The translations under genes were made by a program, and so were the position numbers. From Paenibacillus vietnamensis (GTDB lineage Bacteria > Bacillota > Bacilli > Paenibacillales > Paenibacillaceae), in the NCBI RefSeq assembly GCF_020169515.1, contig NZ_JAHMHW010000005.1, positions 62,001 through 126,000 on the forward strand: 64,000 nt of DNA. Direction: 5' to 3'. Below the pieces are notes generated by a model that worked only from the letters and a program-made list of their open reading frames with translations, searched no databases and had not been told where the DNA came from. Positions 10,104-17,942 of this stretch are shown here, piece after piece (within the stretch, counting starts at the first letter, position 1; each line of letters begins with the position of its first letter).

Positions 10104-10168
10104 AGCAAAATTCCTTAACTTTAGAGCAATATCGGCTAGAGAACTTACTATTATAAAGCGCCTATAAT
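10104..10168 (+). promoter_or_regulatory. AraC-type double box and promoter, site A
   Basis: Two direct repeats beginning AGCAAAATTCC (10104) and AGCAATATCGG (10125) are exactly 21 bp apart, with the shared cores TTCCTTAACTTTA and GGCTAGAGAAC. A TATAAT -10 box is at 10163-10168, 38 bp after the start of the second repeat. No good -35 hexamer is visible; the second box would cover it. The same arrangement occurs at 17750 and 40876. Confidence 0.75.
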
Positions 10169-10213
10169 AGGCAATAAACCGAACGAGTCGCGAACACGGA
10201 AGGAGAGGACGGA

Positions 10214-10954
10214 ATGAAAATCGGCATAGCCGATTACGGCATGTACGCCTGGGACGGCGGACATTTTGACTTTGAAGCGCGCGCGCTGGCGCTTAAACAT
10301 ATCGGATATGACGGCATCGAGAGGCTGACCGCCTTTCATCCGGAGGAGGCGATCCGCAAGTCGGCCTTCCTGCGCCGGAACGGGCTGTCGTTTGCAACGG
10401 TCCGCGGGCCGAGCGTCGAGCTCTCGGTACAATGGGCCTCAGGCCTCGGCAGGGACTACGTGTGGACGGAAGTGACTGAAAAATCGGACTTCGACGTCTT
10501 TTGCAGGCAGGTGAACATTATGGCCGAGCATGCGGAGAGGTGGGGGATCCGGGTTGCGCTCCACAACCATATGGGAACGCTCGTGGAGACGCAGGAGCAG
10601 CTGGAGTCGTTTCTGGAGCGCTGCCCATCCGCAGGCCTCGTATTCGATACGGCCCATTTGGCGGCAATGGGCGGAGACGCCGAGCGGATTGCGGCTTTGT
10701 ACGCGGACCGGCTTCTTGCCATCCACGTCAAGGACTGGCTGCTGACCGACCCCGACGCCGGCGTCTGGCATAAGCGCGGCCGATTCTGCGGACTTGGCAA
10801 AGGGAATATCGGCATGAACAATTTGGATATTCTGAACGCGGCAACGGCGGCGGGTTATGAAGGCTGGATTTTCGTCGAGCACGATACGCATTTGCGGGAG
10901 CCGCTGGAGGATTTGGCGGAAAGCCGCGACTATTTGCGGAAGGGCGGTTATTGA
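10214..10954 (+). CDS. Sugar phosphate isomerase/epimerase (AP endonuclease 2-type TIM barrel)
   Basis: A 246-residue protein of the IolE/hydroxypyruvate-isomerase superfamily. Characteristic segments are the opening 'MKIGIADYGMYAW', 'ALHNHMG' with a metal-binding histidine, 'GLVFDTAHLAAMGGD', 'LLAIHVKDWLL' and the end 'GWIFVEHDTH'. These supply the divalent-metal site of the barrel. It is the first gene behind promoter A, followed after one base by a Gfo/Idh dehydrogenase and then by a GH4 enzyme. A role in isomerising or eliminating from a keto-sugar made by the dehydrogenase is inferred. Confidence 0.85.
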   Translation: MKIGIADYGMYAWDGGHFDFEARALALKHIGYDGIERLTAFHPEEAIRKSAFLRRNGLSFATVRGPSVELSVQWASGLGRDYVWTEVTEKSDFDVFCRQVNIMAEHAERWGIRVALHNHMGTLVETQEQLESFLERCPSAGLVFDTAHLAAMGGDAERIAALYADRLLAIHVKDWLLTDPDAGVWHKRGRFCGLGKGNIGMNNLDILNAATAAGYEGWIFVEHDTHLREPLEDLAESRDYLRKGGY

Positions 10955-10955
10955 G

Positions 10956-12050
10956 ATGGTTCAGGCAAATAAAGGGAATTTGGAGACTAACAAAGGCTCT
11001 GCCGCTTTAACGCCGATAGGGATCGGACTGGTCGGCCTCGGCCGGGCCGGATGGGGCATGCACCGGAAGGAGCTGCAGGGCAAGGAGGCGCAATTCCGCA
11101 TTGAAGCGGCATTCGATACGCTGGAGGATCGCAGGCGGATGGCGGAGGAAGCGGGCATCCGCACGCATGACAGCCTGGAGAGCCTGGTTCACGATCCGGC
11201 AATCGAACTGGTGGATATCGCGACGCGCTCCAGCGACCATTATGCGCACGGGTTGCTGGCTCTGAACGCCGGCAAGGACGTGCTGATGGAGAAGCCGTTC
11301 GCGCAGACGTACGAGCAGGCCCGTCTTCTCTACGAAGCGGCCGCCAAAAACGGCCGCCGGATCTTCGTCCGCCACAACCGCCGGTTCGACCCGGACTTTC
11401 TTCATGTGCGCGAAATCATCGGCAGCGGCCTGCTCGGCGAGGTGTATTTGATCCGGCTGAACCGCCATAACTACCAGCGGCGCAGCGATTGGCAGACGAT
11501 CAAGGCGTTTGGCGGCGGCCAGCTGCTGAACTGGGGGCCGCACATCGTCGATCACGGCCTATGCCTGCTTCAAAGCCCGGTAGCTTCGATCTGGAGCGAT
11601 CTGAAGCAGGTCGCCGCCGCAGGGGATGCCGAGGATCATTTGAAAATTATTATGAAGGGCGAGAACGGGCGCGTCGTCGATATCGAAATCAGCGGCGGCA
11701 TCGCGATTCCTTCGCCGACTTATCAGGTGTACGGCACGAAGGGCAGCCTGACCGCAACGGGCCGGGAAATTCGGCTCCGCTACCTGGATCCGGGCGTTCC
11801 GCTTGGCGAGCTTGAGGCGGATCCGGGGACGCCGGGGGCGGCATTCGGCAGCACGGGCACCTACGATTCCGGCGAGAAGCTTTTCTGGATCGACCGCACG
11901 CTGCCCGTGAACCCGGAGAAGACGTACGATATTTGGGAGGAGCTGTACCTGGCGATCCGGGGAGGTAAGCCTTTTCTAATCCGGGCGGAGGAAGCGCTGG
12001 AGGTCGTTCGCGTTATCGAGGAAGTGAAGGCGGGAACGCGGTTCGAATAA
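10956..12050 (+). CDS. Gfo/Idh/MocA family NAD(P)-dependent sugar dehydrogenase
   Basis: A 364-residue oxidoreductase. The Rossmann motif is 'GIGLVGLGRAGWGMH' near residue 27, the family EKP motif is 'LMEKPFAQTYEQA', and a catalytic region 'GGGQLLNWGPHIVDHGLCLL' carries the conserved Asp/His pair. The start at 10956 lies one base after the isomerase stop and is used because the longer frame runs through that gene. It probably oxidises a hydroxyl of a free sugar or polyol. It sits between an isomerase and an NAD-dependent GH4 enzyme, which suggests a keto-sugar route. Confidence 0.88.
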   Translation: MVQANKGNLETNKGSAALTPIGIGLVGLGRAGWGMHRKELQGKEAQFRIEAAFDTLEDRRRMAEEAGIRTHDSLESLVHDPAIELVDIATRSSDHYAHGLLALNAGKDVLMEKPFAQTYEQARLLYEAAAKNGRRIFVRHNRRFDPDFLHVREIIGSGLLGEVYLIRLNRHNYQRRSDWQTIKAFGGGQLLNWGPHIVDHGLCLLQSPVASIWSDLKQVAAAGDAEDHLKIIMKGENGRVVDIEISGGIAIPSPTYQVYGTKGSLTATGREIRLRYLDPGVPLGELEADPGTPGAAFGSTGTYDSGEKLFWIDRTLPVNPEKTYDIWEELYLAIRGGKPFLIRAEEALEVVRVIEEVKAGTRFE

Positions 12051-12104
12051 TCGGGCCCCTGAAGGGCGATGTAAGAAGAAATGGAAAGGATGAGAGTTTT
12101 GAGC

Positions 12105-13457
12105 ATGAAAATTGTCATTATCGGCGGCGGAAGCTTTGCATGGACGCCTACGCTTGCCGGTGATTTGTTTCTAAGAAAGCCGCTTAACGGAGGGCACTTA
12201 AGCCTGGTGGACCTTGATCGGAAGGCTGCGGGCGAGATGGCGGAATATTGCGGGATGATGGTCGAAGCGCTTCAGGCCGGCTGGACGGTGAGCGTCGACG
12301 ACCTGGACACAGCGCTGCAGGGAGCCGACGTTGTGTGCGTCTCCATCTCGACGGGCGGGCTGGCCGCTATGCACGAGGATTACCATATCCCCGAAAAATA
12401 CGGCGTTTATCATGCCGTCGGCGATACGGTCGGACCGGGCGGCATCTCCAGAACGCTGCGCAACGTTCCGGTGTTTTGTTCCATCGCGGAAAAAATGGAG
12501 AGAATTTGCCCGGATGCCTGGCTGATCCATGTCACGAACCCACTGTCCCAGCTTACCCGCGCCGTCGCCAAAACGACATCCGTTAAGGTAGCGGGCCTTT
12601 GTCACAATTTTGCGGGTACGATCTCAATGCTGGCTGACTACATGGGGGTCGGCTACGGGGATATCGATGCCGTGAGCGTAGGCGTGAACCATTATACATG
12701 GCTGAAGAACGTCACCTGTAAGGGCCGCCCGATGGAGAGCGAGTTTTCGCTCGACCGGTATGTCGCCTATTTCCGCAAAAAAAACGGTCTGCTGGTTACG
12801 AATACGACCGACGATATGATCAACGAGCATCTGAGTCCCGGCAAAAACATGGAGTATTACCTGAATTTCGCTTTGTATGAGAAGCTGGGCTATTTTCCGG
12901 TCGGTTCTTCCAATCATGTGGCGGAAAATCTCCCTTATTATTGCAATGACGAGCAGGCGATGCGGACTAACCATATCCGCCGAAAAGGCGTGCTTCCCCG
13001 CAGGCAAAATCTGATCGACGCGAGAAAGGCGCAGATTTACGGCATTTTGCGGGGCGAAGCCGAATTGCCGAAGTTTAAGCTGTCGCACGAGGGATTGTCG
13101 TCGATTTGCGAATCGTTGTATACGGGCAAGCCGTCCAGAGCGATCGTTACGATGGCGAATGCGGGGCAGATTTCGAACCTGCCGCTTGGCACCGCCGTCG
13201 AAACCTGGGCTTCCGTCAGCTCGAACGGCATCCATCCCGAGATCAGCGGTGAGGTGCCGGACGTCGTAGCGGGCTCGATGCTGACGATCGTGAACGAGCA
13301 GGAGCTCTCCGTGGAAGCGGCGCTGACGGGAGACCGCAAGCTTTTGTACCAGGCGCTGTACGTGTCTCCTCTTCTGCACAACAAAGCGGCGGCAGAGCGT
13401 CTCGGCGACGAGCTTTTGGAAGCAAACAAGGCGTATTTGCCGCAATTTTTCAAATAG
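12105..13457 (+). CDS. Glycoside hydrolase family 4 (alpha-glucosidase/alpha-galactosidase type)
   Basis: A 450-residue NAD- and metal-dependent glycosidase. The start 'MKIVIIGGGSFAWTPTLAGD' is the GH4 Rossmann fingerprint. 'VTNPLSQLTRAV', the metal-ligand cysteine in 'AGLCHNFAG' and the histidine in 'VGVNHYTWLKN' are all present. GH4 enzymes act by oxidation at C3, elimination and re-addition. Upstream in-frame ATGs at 12081 and 12090 are possible starts; 12105 is chosen from the family start. It closes the isomerase-dehydrogenase operon and is followed by a clear terminator. Confidence 0.9.
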   Translation: MKIVIIGGGSFAWTPTLAGDLFLRKPLNGGHLSLVDLDRKAAGEMAEYCGMMVEALQAGWTVSVDDLDTALQGADVVCVSISTGGLAAMHEDYHIPEKYGVYHAVGDTVGPGGISRTLRNVPVFCSIAEKMERICPDAWLIHVTNPLSQLTRAVAKTTSVKVAGLCHNFAGTISMLADYMGVGYGDIDAVSVGVNHYTWLKNVTCKGRPMESEFSLDRYVAYFRKKNGLLVTNTTDDMINEHLSPGKNMEYYLNFALYEKLGYFPVGSSNHVAENLPYYCNDEQAMRTNHIRRKGVLPRRQNLIDARKAQIYGILRGEAELPKFKLSHEGLSSICESLYTGKPSRAIVTMANAGQISNLPLGTAVETWASVSSNGIHPEISGEVPDVVAGSMLTIVNEQELSVEAALTGDRKLLYQALYVSPLLHNKAAAERLGDELLEANKAYLPQFFK

Positions 13458-13468
13458 ACATCAACGGA

Positions 13469-13507
13469 AAAGGACACCTGCGTGGTGTCCTTTATTTGTG
13501 TTTTTGT
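13469..13507 (+). terminator. Rho-independent terminator after GH4
   Basis: A perfect 10 bp stem, AAAGGACACC (13469-13478) with GGTGTCCTTT (13484-13493), has a 5-base loop and is followed by ATTTGTGTTTTT. Confidence 0.85.
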
Positions 13508-13536
13508 AGATAGCGCACGTATTTACTCGGGGATGT

Positions 13537-14146
13537 TGCCCAGTTGGCGGGAGAAAGAAGCTCAGTCGGCGGAATAGCGCTAATTTCTATCGTTGTCGAG
13601 AGTCGATGGAGTAAATTGGATTTAATAACTATAGTTTCTAGCGTTATATCCGCCGTGAGGTGCCCAGATGGCGGGAGAAAGAAGCTCAGTCGGCGGAATA
13701 GCGCTAATTTCTATCGTTGTCGCGAGGGGTTGGAGTAAATTGGGTTTGATAACGATAGTTTCTAGCGTTATATCCGCCGTGAGATGCCCAGTTGGCAGGA
13801 GAAAGAAGCTCAGTCGGCGGAATAACGCTAATTTCTATCGTTGTCGCGGGCAGTTGGAGTAAATTGGATTTAATAACGATAGTTTCTAGCGTTATATCCG
13901 CCGTGAGGTGCCCAGTTGGCAGGAGAAAGAAGCTCAGTCGGCGGAATAACGCTAATTTCTATCGTTGTCGCGAGGGGTTGGAGTAAATTGGGTTTGATAA
14001 CGATAGTTTCTAGCGTTATATCCGCCGAGAGTTGCCCAGTTGGCGGGAGAAAGAGGCCCAGACGGCGGAATAGCGCTAATTTCTATCGTTGTCGCGGGCA
14101 GTTGGAGTAAATTGGATTTAATAACGATAGTTTCTAGCGTTATATT
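13537..14146. repeat. Tandem array, five copies of a 124 bp palindromic unit
   Basis: The marker TGCCCAG recurs at 13537, 13661, 13785, 13909 and 14033, exactly 124 bp apart. Copies differ at only a few positions. Each unit contains two inverted arms: AACGCTAATTTCTATCGTT pairs imperfectly with AACGATAGTTTCTAGCGTT, and TCCGCCGTGAG pairs with CTCAGTCGGCGGA across the unit boundary. The array can therefore form a chain of alternating hairpins. Four short open frames of 64 codons are by-products of the repeat. It lies between the GH4 terminator and a convergent gene. Confidence 0.93.
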
Positions 14147-14154
14147 GCACATGT

Positions 14155-15033
14155 TTATCTTTCGATAATCCCGGTTGTAATTTTCATATTAGGGGCATAA
14201 GTCAGAAATACGTTGTCCTTAAACAGGTTTGACAAAGCCGCTTCCAGTCTGTATTCGCTCAGCGCCTCTTCATAGGCGGCACCGCGTTTAACTAAACTTT
14301 CAACAAACGGTTCCTCTGCCCCGGGATCGGCTCCAAATCCGTCTTCCTTCAACGCGCTGAACAGAGCTTCCATTTCCCCAGCTTCAGAATTAGGATCTAA
14401 AAAATTCACCCTATCGCTAACCCGGCACTCGATTTGCTTAACCCCCAGCCGGCTTAAATAAACCGGTAATTTTATTCCGATATTGCCGTCCTTGCCGCTG
14501 CGCCGGGCGTCTCTCTCAAATAACCTCTGGAGAAAGCCTAACTGTACCATATCCGATGCTGGATACCCGTCCAAAAAATAGCTTGCCATGCCTGAGATCC
14601 AATGCGGCTCAAAGCACACAATTCTGCCGCGATCCTCCAGACAATCTATCATTTTCCGGAGGACGTCCTTCGGATTTCCCACATGCAATAAAAAGGCATG
14701 GCAAACGGCAAGATCATATTTTCGTTCGAATTCCATTTCCTGAATATCTCCAAGGACAAATTCAGTTGTAAATGGAGCATCTTTAAATATATCCTTGGCA
14801 TGTTCGATTAATTGATTTCCTCCATCAACCCCCGTGTATGTAGAACCCTCTGGAAGCAAGGGCAAGAGCTTGGTCCCCAAATAGCCGTAGCCGCAGCCAA
14901 AATCGATAATGCGAACCGGGGATGTGATTTTCCAAACCATTTTAACAAGGAATTCCAAATAGTCATCATTATAATACAGCCATCTGGTTTTACTTAAATA
15001 ATCGATTTTGTTGTTCCAATCGTAATTGTCCAT
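14155..15033 (-). CDS. Class I SAM-dependent methyltransferase
   Basis: A 292-residue protein with methyltransferase motif I 'IIDFGCGYGYLGTKLLPLLP' at about residues 39-58, the acidic motif II 'YTGVDGG', and the post-I region 'FVLGDIQEMEFERKYDLAVC'. The start has AAGGAGG about 6 bases upstream. The substrate is unknown; the C-terminal half does not reveal one. It and the genes to 16550 look more AT-rich than the sugar operons, which may mean separate acquisition. Confidence 0.85.
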   Translation of the reverse strand: MDNYDWNNKIDYLSKTRWLYYNDDYLEFLVKMVWKITSPVRIIDFGCGYGYLGTKLLPLLPEGSTYTGVDGGNQLIEHAKDIFKDAPFTTEFVLGDIQEMEFERKYDLAVCHAFLLHVGNPKDVLRKMIDCLEDRGRIVCFEPHWISGMASYFLDGYPASDMVQLGFLQRLFERDARRSGKDGNIGIKLPVYLSRLGVKQIECRVSDRVNFLDPNSEAGEMEALFSALKEDGFGADPGAEEPFVESLVKRGAAYEEALSEYRLEAALSNLFKDNVFLTYAPNMKITTGIIER

Positions 15034-15062
15034 CAGGACCTCCTTCAGACCGGTAGCTTCGT

Positions 15063-15651
15063 TTATTTAATTACTCTAATAAATTGACGTTCTTTCCACT
15101 CAAACTCGTTTTCCAATTGAAAAGAGGATAGCTCAAGCACGAGATCGAGCTCCTTTTTAGGCTTGTCAGTAAATCTCTCTTGACCGTTAGCCCAGCACGA
15201 ATAGAGCTCGATATCTTCTCCGTTTCCTATATTGACGACGCAAATAATCGAATAGTTCGGACAAGCACTTTTTGCTGGTTTGGTATAAAAGGGGATGTGA
15301 CTGTTTCAATCCGTCATGGATCCTGAAGGAGCCTCCTTCGGGATCCACTTGATAAACCAAAGGATGGCGGAACACATGAGAGTAATCTTGTCCTGTGATG
15401 GGACCCGTCATGTATAAACCGGCGGCATCCTCTTCAGTCTCATAAACCTCCATAAGTTTATCGCCCTGCGGGTATTTCTCCAATAAAATTTGCATCAGGA
15501 GCTGGTTCTTTGCGGCAGGGTTTACTTTCGTCACGTAATCGATGAGCGTCATAACCGATTTTTTCTGTCCGAACGAACCGGTCGGGAGCTCATGAGGGGC
15601 GGCAATATAGTAAAATAGAGTCACCGTAACTTCATCTCCTACCTGTAGCAT
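15063..15651 (-). pseudogene. Frameshifted gene of unknown function
   Basis: The first frame starts at the ATG at 15651 (ribosome site GGGAG) and runs to 15187. Its last third turns into low-quality, Arg-rich sequence. From about 15300 another frame continues with convincing protein ('YSIICVVNIGNGEDIELYSC', later 'KKELDLVLELSSFQLENEFE') to a TAA at 15063-15065. Restoring two bases in the CAGTCACA stretch near 15300 would join them as 'LKQSHIPFYTKPAK' and give about 196 residues. I do not recognise the family. It follows the zinc-ribbon gene by 12 bases and is probably co-transcribed. A sequencing error would look the same. Confidence 0.6.
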
Positions 15652-15663
15652 CGAAACTCCCGC

Positions 15664-16056
15664 TTAACCCCCAAACAAAACATCCATGATCGAACCTAGT
15701 TTGCCGGTTTTCTTACCTTCCAGAACATTCGGGTCATAGATCTCTACGAAACCGCAATTCAAACAAGATACGAACAAATAGTGGTTGTGCTGGATATCAA
15801 ACAACTTGCTCAACCCGGTACCCGTCATTGCGACTTCCTTGATACCACAATCCGTTTCTTTGCATTTAGAGCATTTAAAGCGATCCTCGATGACCTCGAT
15901 AATGCTTAATTCCTCAATCTCTGTGGTGTTCTCCATGAGCGTATCGAGCGCATCAGTCGAAAAATCCTCATCCGTGACCTCGTGCAGTTTATTGCGGCAA
16001 TGCGGGCATCTTCCTTTTACGATCTCCACCTCGTGATTGCACCATGGGCATTCCAT
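15664..16056 (-). CDS. Double zinc-ribbon protein (DUF2082-like)
   Basis: A 130-residue protein with two metal-binding parts. Residues 3-19 form a short ribbon with 'CPWC' and 'CPHC'. After an acidic linker, 'FKCSKCKETDCGIKEVAMTG' and 'FVSCLNCGFVEIYD' form a second ribbon that matches the Zn-ribbon nucleic-acid-binding type seen in DUF2082. The role is unknown; binding of nucleic acid or metal storage is only inferred. The ribosome site AAGGATG lies upstream. It is first in a small unit with the frameshifted gene. Confidence 0.75.
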   Translation of the reverse strand: MECPWCNHEVEIVKGRCPHCRNKLHEVTDEDFSTDALDTLMENTTEIEELSIIEVIEDRFKCSKCKETDCGIKEVAMTGTGLSKLFDIQHNHYLFVSCLNCGFVEIYDPNVLEGKKTGKLGSIMDVLFGG

Positions 16057-16130
16057 ACGAAAGTTTCATCCTTCCCTTCCATAATTTAGACGAATCAAGT
16101 TTGAATTTGTTGCGGCAGCCGAGACAACAA

Positions 16131-16152
16131 AAACCGCCCATCAGGGCGGTTT
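16131..16152 (-). terminator. Rho-independent terminator for the gene at 16155-16550
   Basis: AAACCGCCC pairs with GGGCGGTTT around the loop ATCA. Read on the minus strand, the stem is followed by TTTTTGTTG. Confidence 0.8.
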
Positions 16153-16154
16153 CT

Positions 16155-16550
16155 CTAGGAGTCCAAAATTTTGTATGTATCCAGGTAGTAATCATCAGAT
16201 CCGTCGTTCTTTAATAGCATGTGAACATGATCGCCATCTGGCCTGCATATATCAACCCAAATTTCAAAATACTGTCCCCCGTGAATGGCATCGACCGGCA
16301 TTGCTTTATCCTTGTGATTATTCAGCGTGAAGCGCTCATTTATAGAAAGGATTTGTTCGCAGTTAAACTGGGAGTACTTCTCATGGTAAATTCCCCTAAG
16401 AGACTTCATAATGATCGGGTTCAATTGCTGAAGTAATGCTTTTTCGATTGATTCAGATCTTGGGTCTAGGCGGGCTTCTGCTTCTGTAAATGGCGTGAAA
16501 ATAAACGTTACTGACAACAAAATATAGGTCCAAATTCGTACTGTGTTCAC
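16155..16550 (-). CDS. Small secreted protein, possibly DUF3888-like
   Basis: A 131-residue protein starting at a GTG (16550) with a GGGTGA ribosome site. An N-terminal signal peptide 'WTYILLSVTFIFTPFTEAEA' is followed by 'EKALLQQLNPIIMKSLRGIY' and a C-terminal segment rich in beta strands ('YFEIWVDICRPDGDHVHMLL'). This layout resembles the DUF3888 family of Bacillales, but I cannot confirm it. It stands alone, with its own terminator. Confidence 0.65.
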   Translation of the reverse strand: MNTVRIWTYILLSVTFIFTPFTEAEARLDPRSESIEKALLQQLNPIIMKSLRGIYHEKYSQFNCEQILSINERFTLNNHKDKAMPVDAIHGGQYFEIWVDICRPDGDHVHMLLKNDGSDDYYLDTYKILDS

Positions 16551-16628
16551 TCGATCACCCTTGTATTTTTCAGATTAATGTACCTATATAATGGAAATTA
16601 TATTCATGTGCATATCAGGGCATATTCG

Positions 16629-16661
16629 AAAAAAGGCAGTCGATCGGTATGATCGGCTGCC
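16629..16661 (-). terminator. Terminator downstream of the AraC regulator gene
   Basis: GGCAGTCGATC (16635-16645) and GATCGGCTGCC (16651-16661) pair over 11 positions with one G-T pair. On the minus strand the stem is followed by a T run. It lies about 180 bp past the regulator stop. Confidence 0.7.
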
Positions 16662-16843
16662 ATCGGTAGTTATAAGTAAGCTATTGTGATCGGGCAAGGA
16701 ACTAATGGTTGTCCGGTACTCTGCTAAGGAATCCAGTAGCACTAATCCTACTAAGATAGATGAAATGGGAAGTTATCGAATTCAGGTCGTTAGCCACAGC
16801 CGAGAAAGCGCAGCACGCAGCACGTAGTACGTGTTCCTATCAC

Positions 16844-17731
16844 TCATCCCCGTCCATGCCGCTTCCGGCATTGAGAGGGCGAGTGGCGCTTGTACTGCCT
16901 GAACATCTGGCTGAAATAATTGACGCTGCCGAAGCCGACGTTAAAGGCGATTTCCGTGACCGGATCGTTGGAATGAAGCAGCAATTGCTCGGCGGCATTG
17001 ATCCGGAGCAAATTGACGTATTCGACGAACGTTTTGCCGGTTATTTTCTTAAAGGTTCTGCAGAAATGATATTCGCTCAAATTGACGATGCCGGCCGCCT
17101 GCTGGACGGTCAGCTTCTCGGGATAATGCTGTTCCACGTACGCGATCAGCTCCTTGAATTTCTCGGTCTGTTCCGCATCGTTATGGCTGACGGCGCCGGA
17201 CGGACCTTGAAGCCGATGGAGGCGGGACAGCCGGACAAGCAGCAAATGAAGCATGGACCGGATCGCCAGCTGGAAGCCCGTGTCCTTCTGCCGGTATTCG
17301 TCGATCAGCTGCCTCACGATGGCCGCGACGGCCGGATAATACTCGTCATGGGCCGGCAGACGAAGGGGGAAAAAGCTTTTTCCCGATATATACGGATTCG
17401 TGATCTGCATATGATAGGCGTCGGCCATCGAGCTCCCGGCGAGGGAAGGATGAAACACAACCGCGTAATATTCGATCGGGTCGTCGTCATCGGCAAACCC
17501 CGTATGGATCAGCCCCTTGTTCACGAACAGCAGGTCGCCTGGCTCGGGCTTAACCGTCTCGGAGCCGATATAGAAGGTTGCGTTTCCACGGATAAAATAA
17601 ATGATTTCCCAATCGTCGTGCCAGTGCAGATGCAGAATTTCCTTGTCCGGCGGAAAGATATGAAAGACGTTAAACGGGAAACCCGGGTCCCGGTGTGGCA
17701 CGTCTTGTTTGATCAGATAAGGATTGGTCAT
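16844..17731 (-). CDS. AraC family transcriptional regulator with cupin sensor domain
   Basis: A 295-residue one-component regulator. The N-terminal half is a cupin-type sugar-binding domain ('LHLHWHDDWEIIYFIRGNATF', shortened, and 'PGDLLFVNKGLIHTG'). The C-terminal 100 residues hold two helix-turn-helix motifs ('LSEYHFCRTFKKITGKTFVEY' region and 'VNYFSQMFRQYKRHSPSQC'). The ATG at 17731 has GGAGGG 8 bases upstream; a longer frame to 17806 would run into the operator. It is divergent from a Gfo/Idh gene, and the 21 bp-period box at 17750 lies between them. It is the best candidate for the protein that binds sites A, B and C. Confidence 0.92.
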   Translation of the reverse strand: MTNPYLIKQDVPHRDPGFPFNVFHIFPPDKEILHLHWHDDWEIIYFIRGNATFYIGSETVKPEPGDLLFVNKGLIHTGFADDDDPIEYYAVVFHPSLAGSSMADAYHMQITNPYISGKSFFPLRLPAHDEYYPAVAAIVRQLIDEYRQKDTGFQLAIRSMLHLLLVRLSRLHRLQGPSGAVSHNDAEQTEKFKELIAYVEQHYPEKLTVQQAAGIVNLSEYHFCRTFKKITGKTFVEYVNLLRINAAEQLLLHSNDPVTEIAFNVGFGSVNYFSQMFRQYKRHSPSQCRKRHGRG

Positions 17732-17749
17732 GGCGGAGTCCCTCCGAAA

Positions 17750-17813
17750 AGCAATATCCCTTAACTTTATAGCAAAATCAGCTAGAGTACGTTGTATTCG
17801 ACGCACCTATAAT
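17750..17813 (+). promoter_or_regulatory. AraC-type double box and promoter, site B
   Basis: Direct repeats AGCAATATCCCTTAAC (17750) and AGCAAAATCAGCTAGAG (17771) are 21 bp apart. TATAAT is at 17808-17813, 37 bp after the start of the second repeat, and is followed by the shared TATAGATAATCAGC. It lies between the AraC gene and the Gfo/Idh gene and reads toward the latter. Confidence 0.78.
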
Positions 17814-17942
17814 TATAGATAATCAGCCGCTGGAATGAAAGCTGTATCCCAATCCGATTGGCATTCCCGGCTGATTGATAGAAGCAATTTACATTAACTG
17901 CGCCAATTCGGCTTGGCCGAACAACAAGGGGGAAACGGATTT

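Noticed and set aside
13544..14110. Four similar 64-codon open frames, and a CRISPR-like look of the repeat array
   Set aside because: The frames repeat every 124 bp because the DNA does, and none has a ribosome site. There are no short repeats with unique spacers, so it is not a CRISPR array.
15989..16195. Minus-strand 68-codon frame with Cys residues, considered as a zinc-finger gene
   Set aside because: It overlaps a terminator and the zinc-ribbon gene in another frame and has no ribosome site.
16760..17764. Long plus-strand open frame of 334 codons
   Set aside because: It is antisense to the well-supported AraC gene, has no family motifs and no ribosome site.
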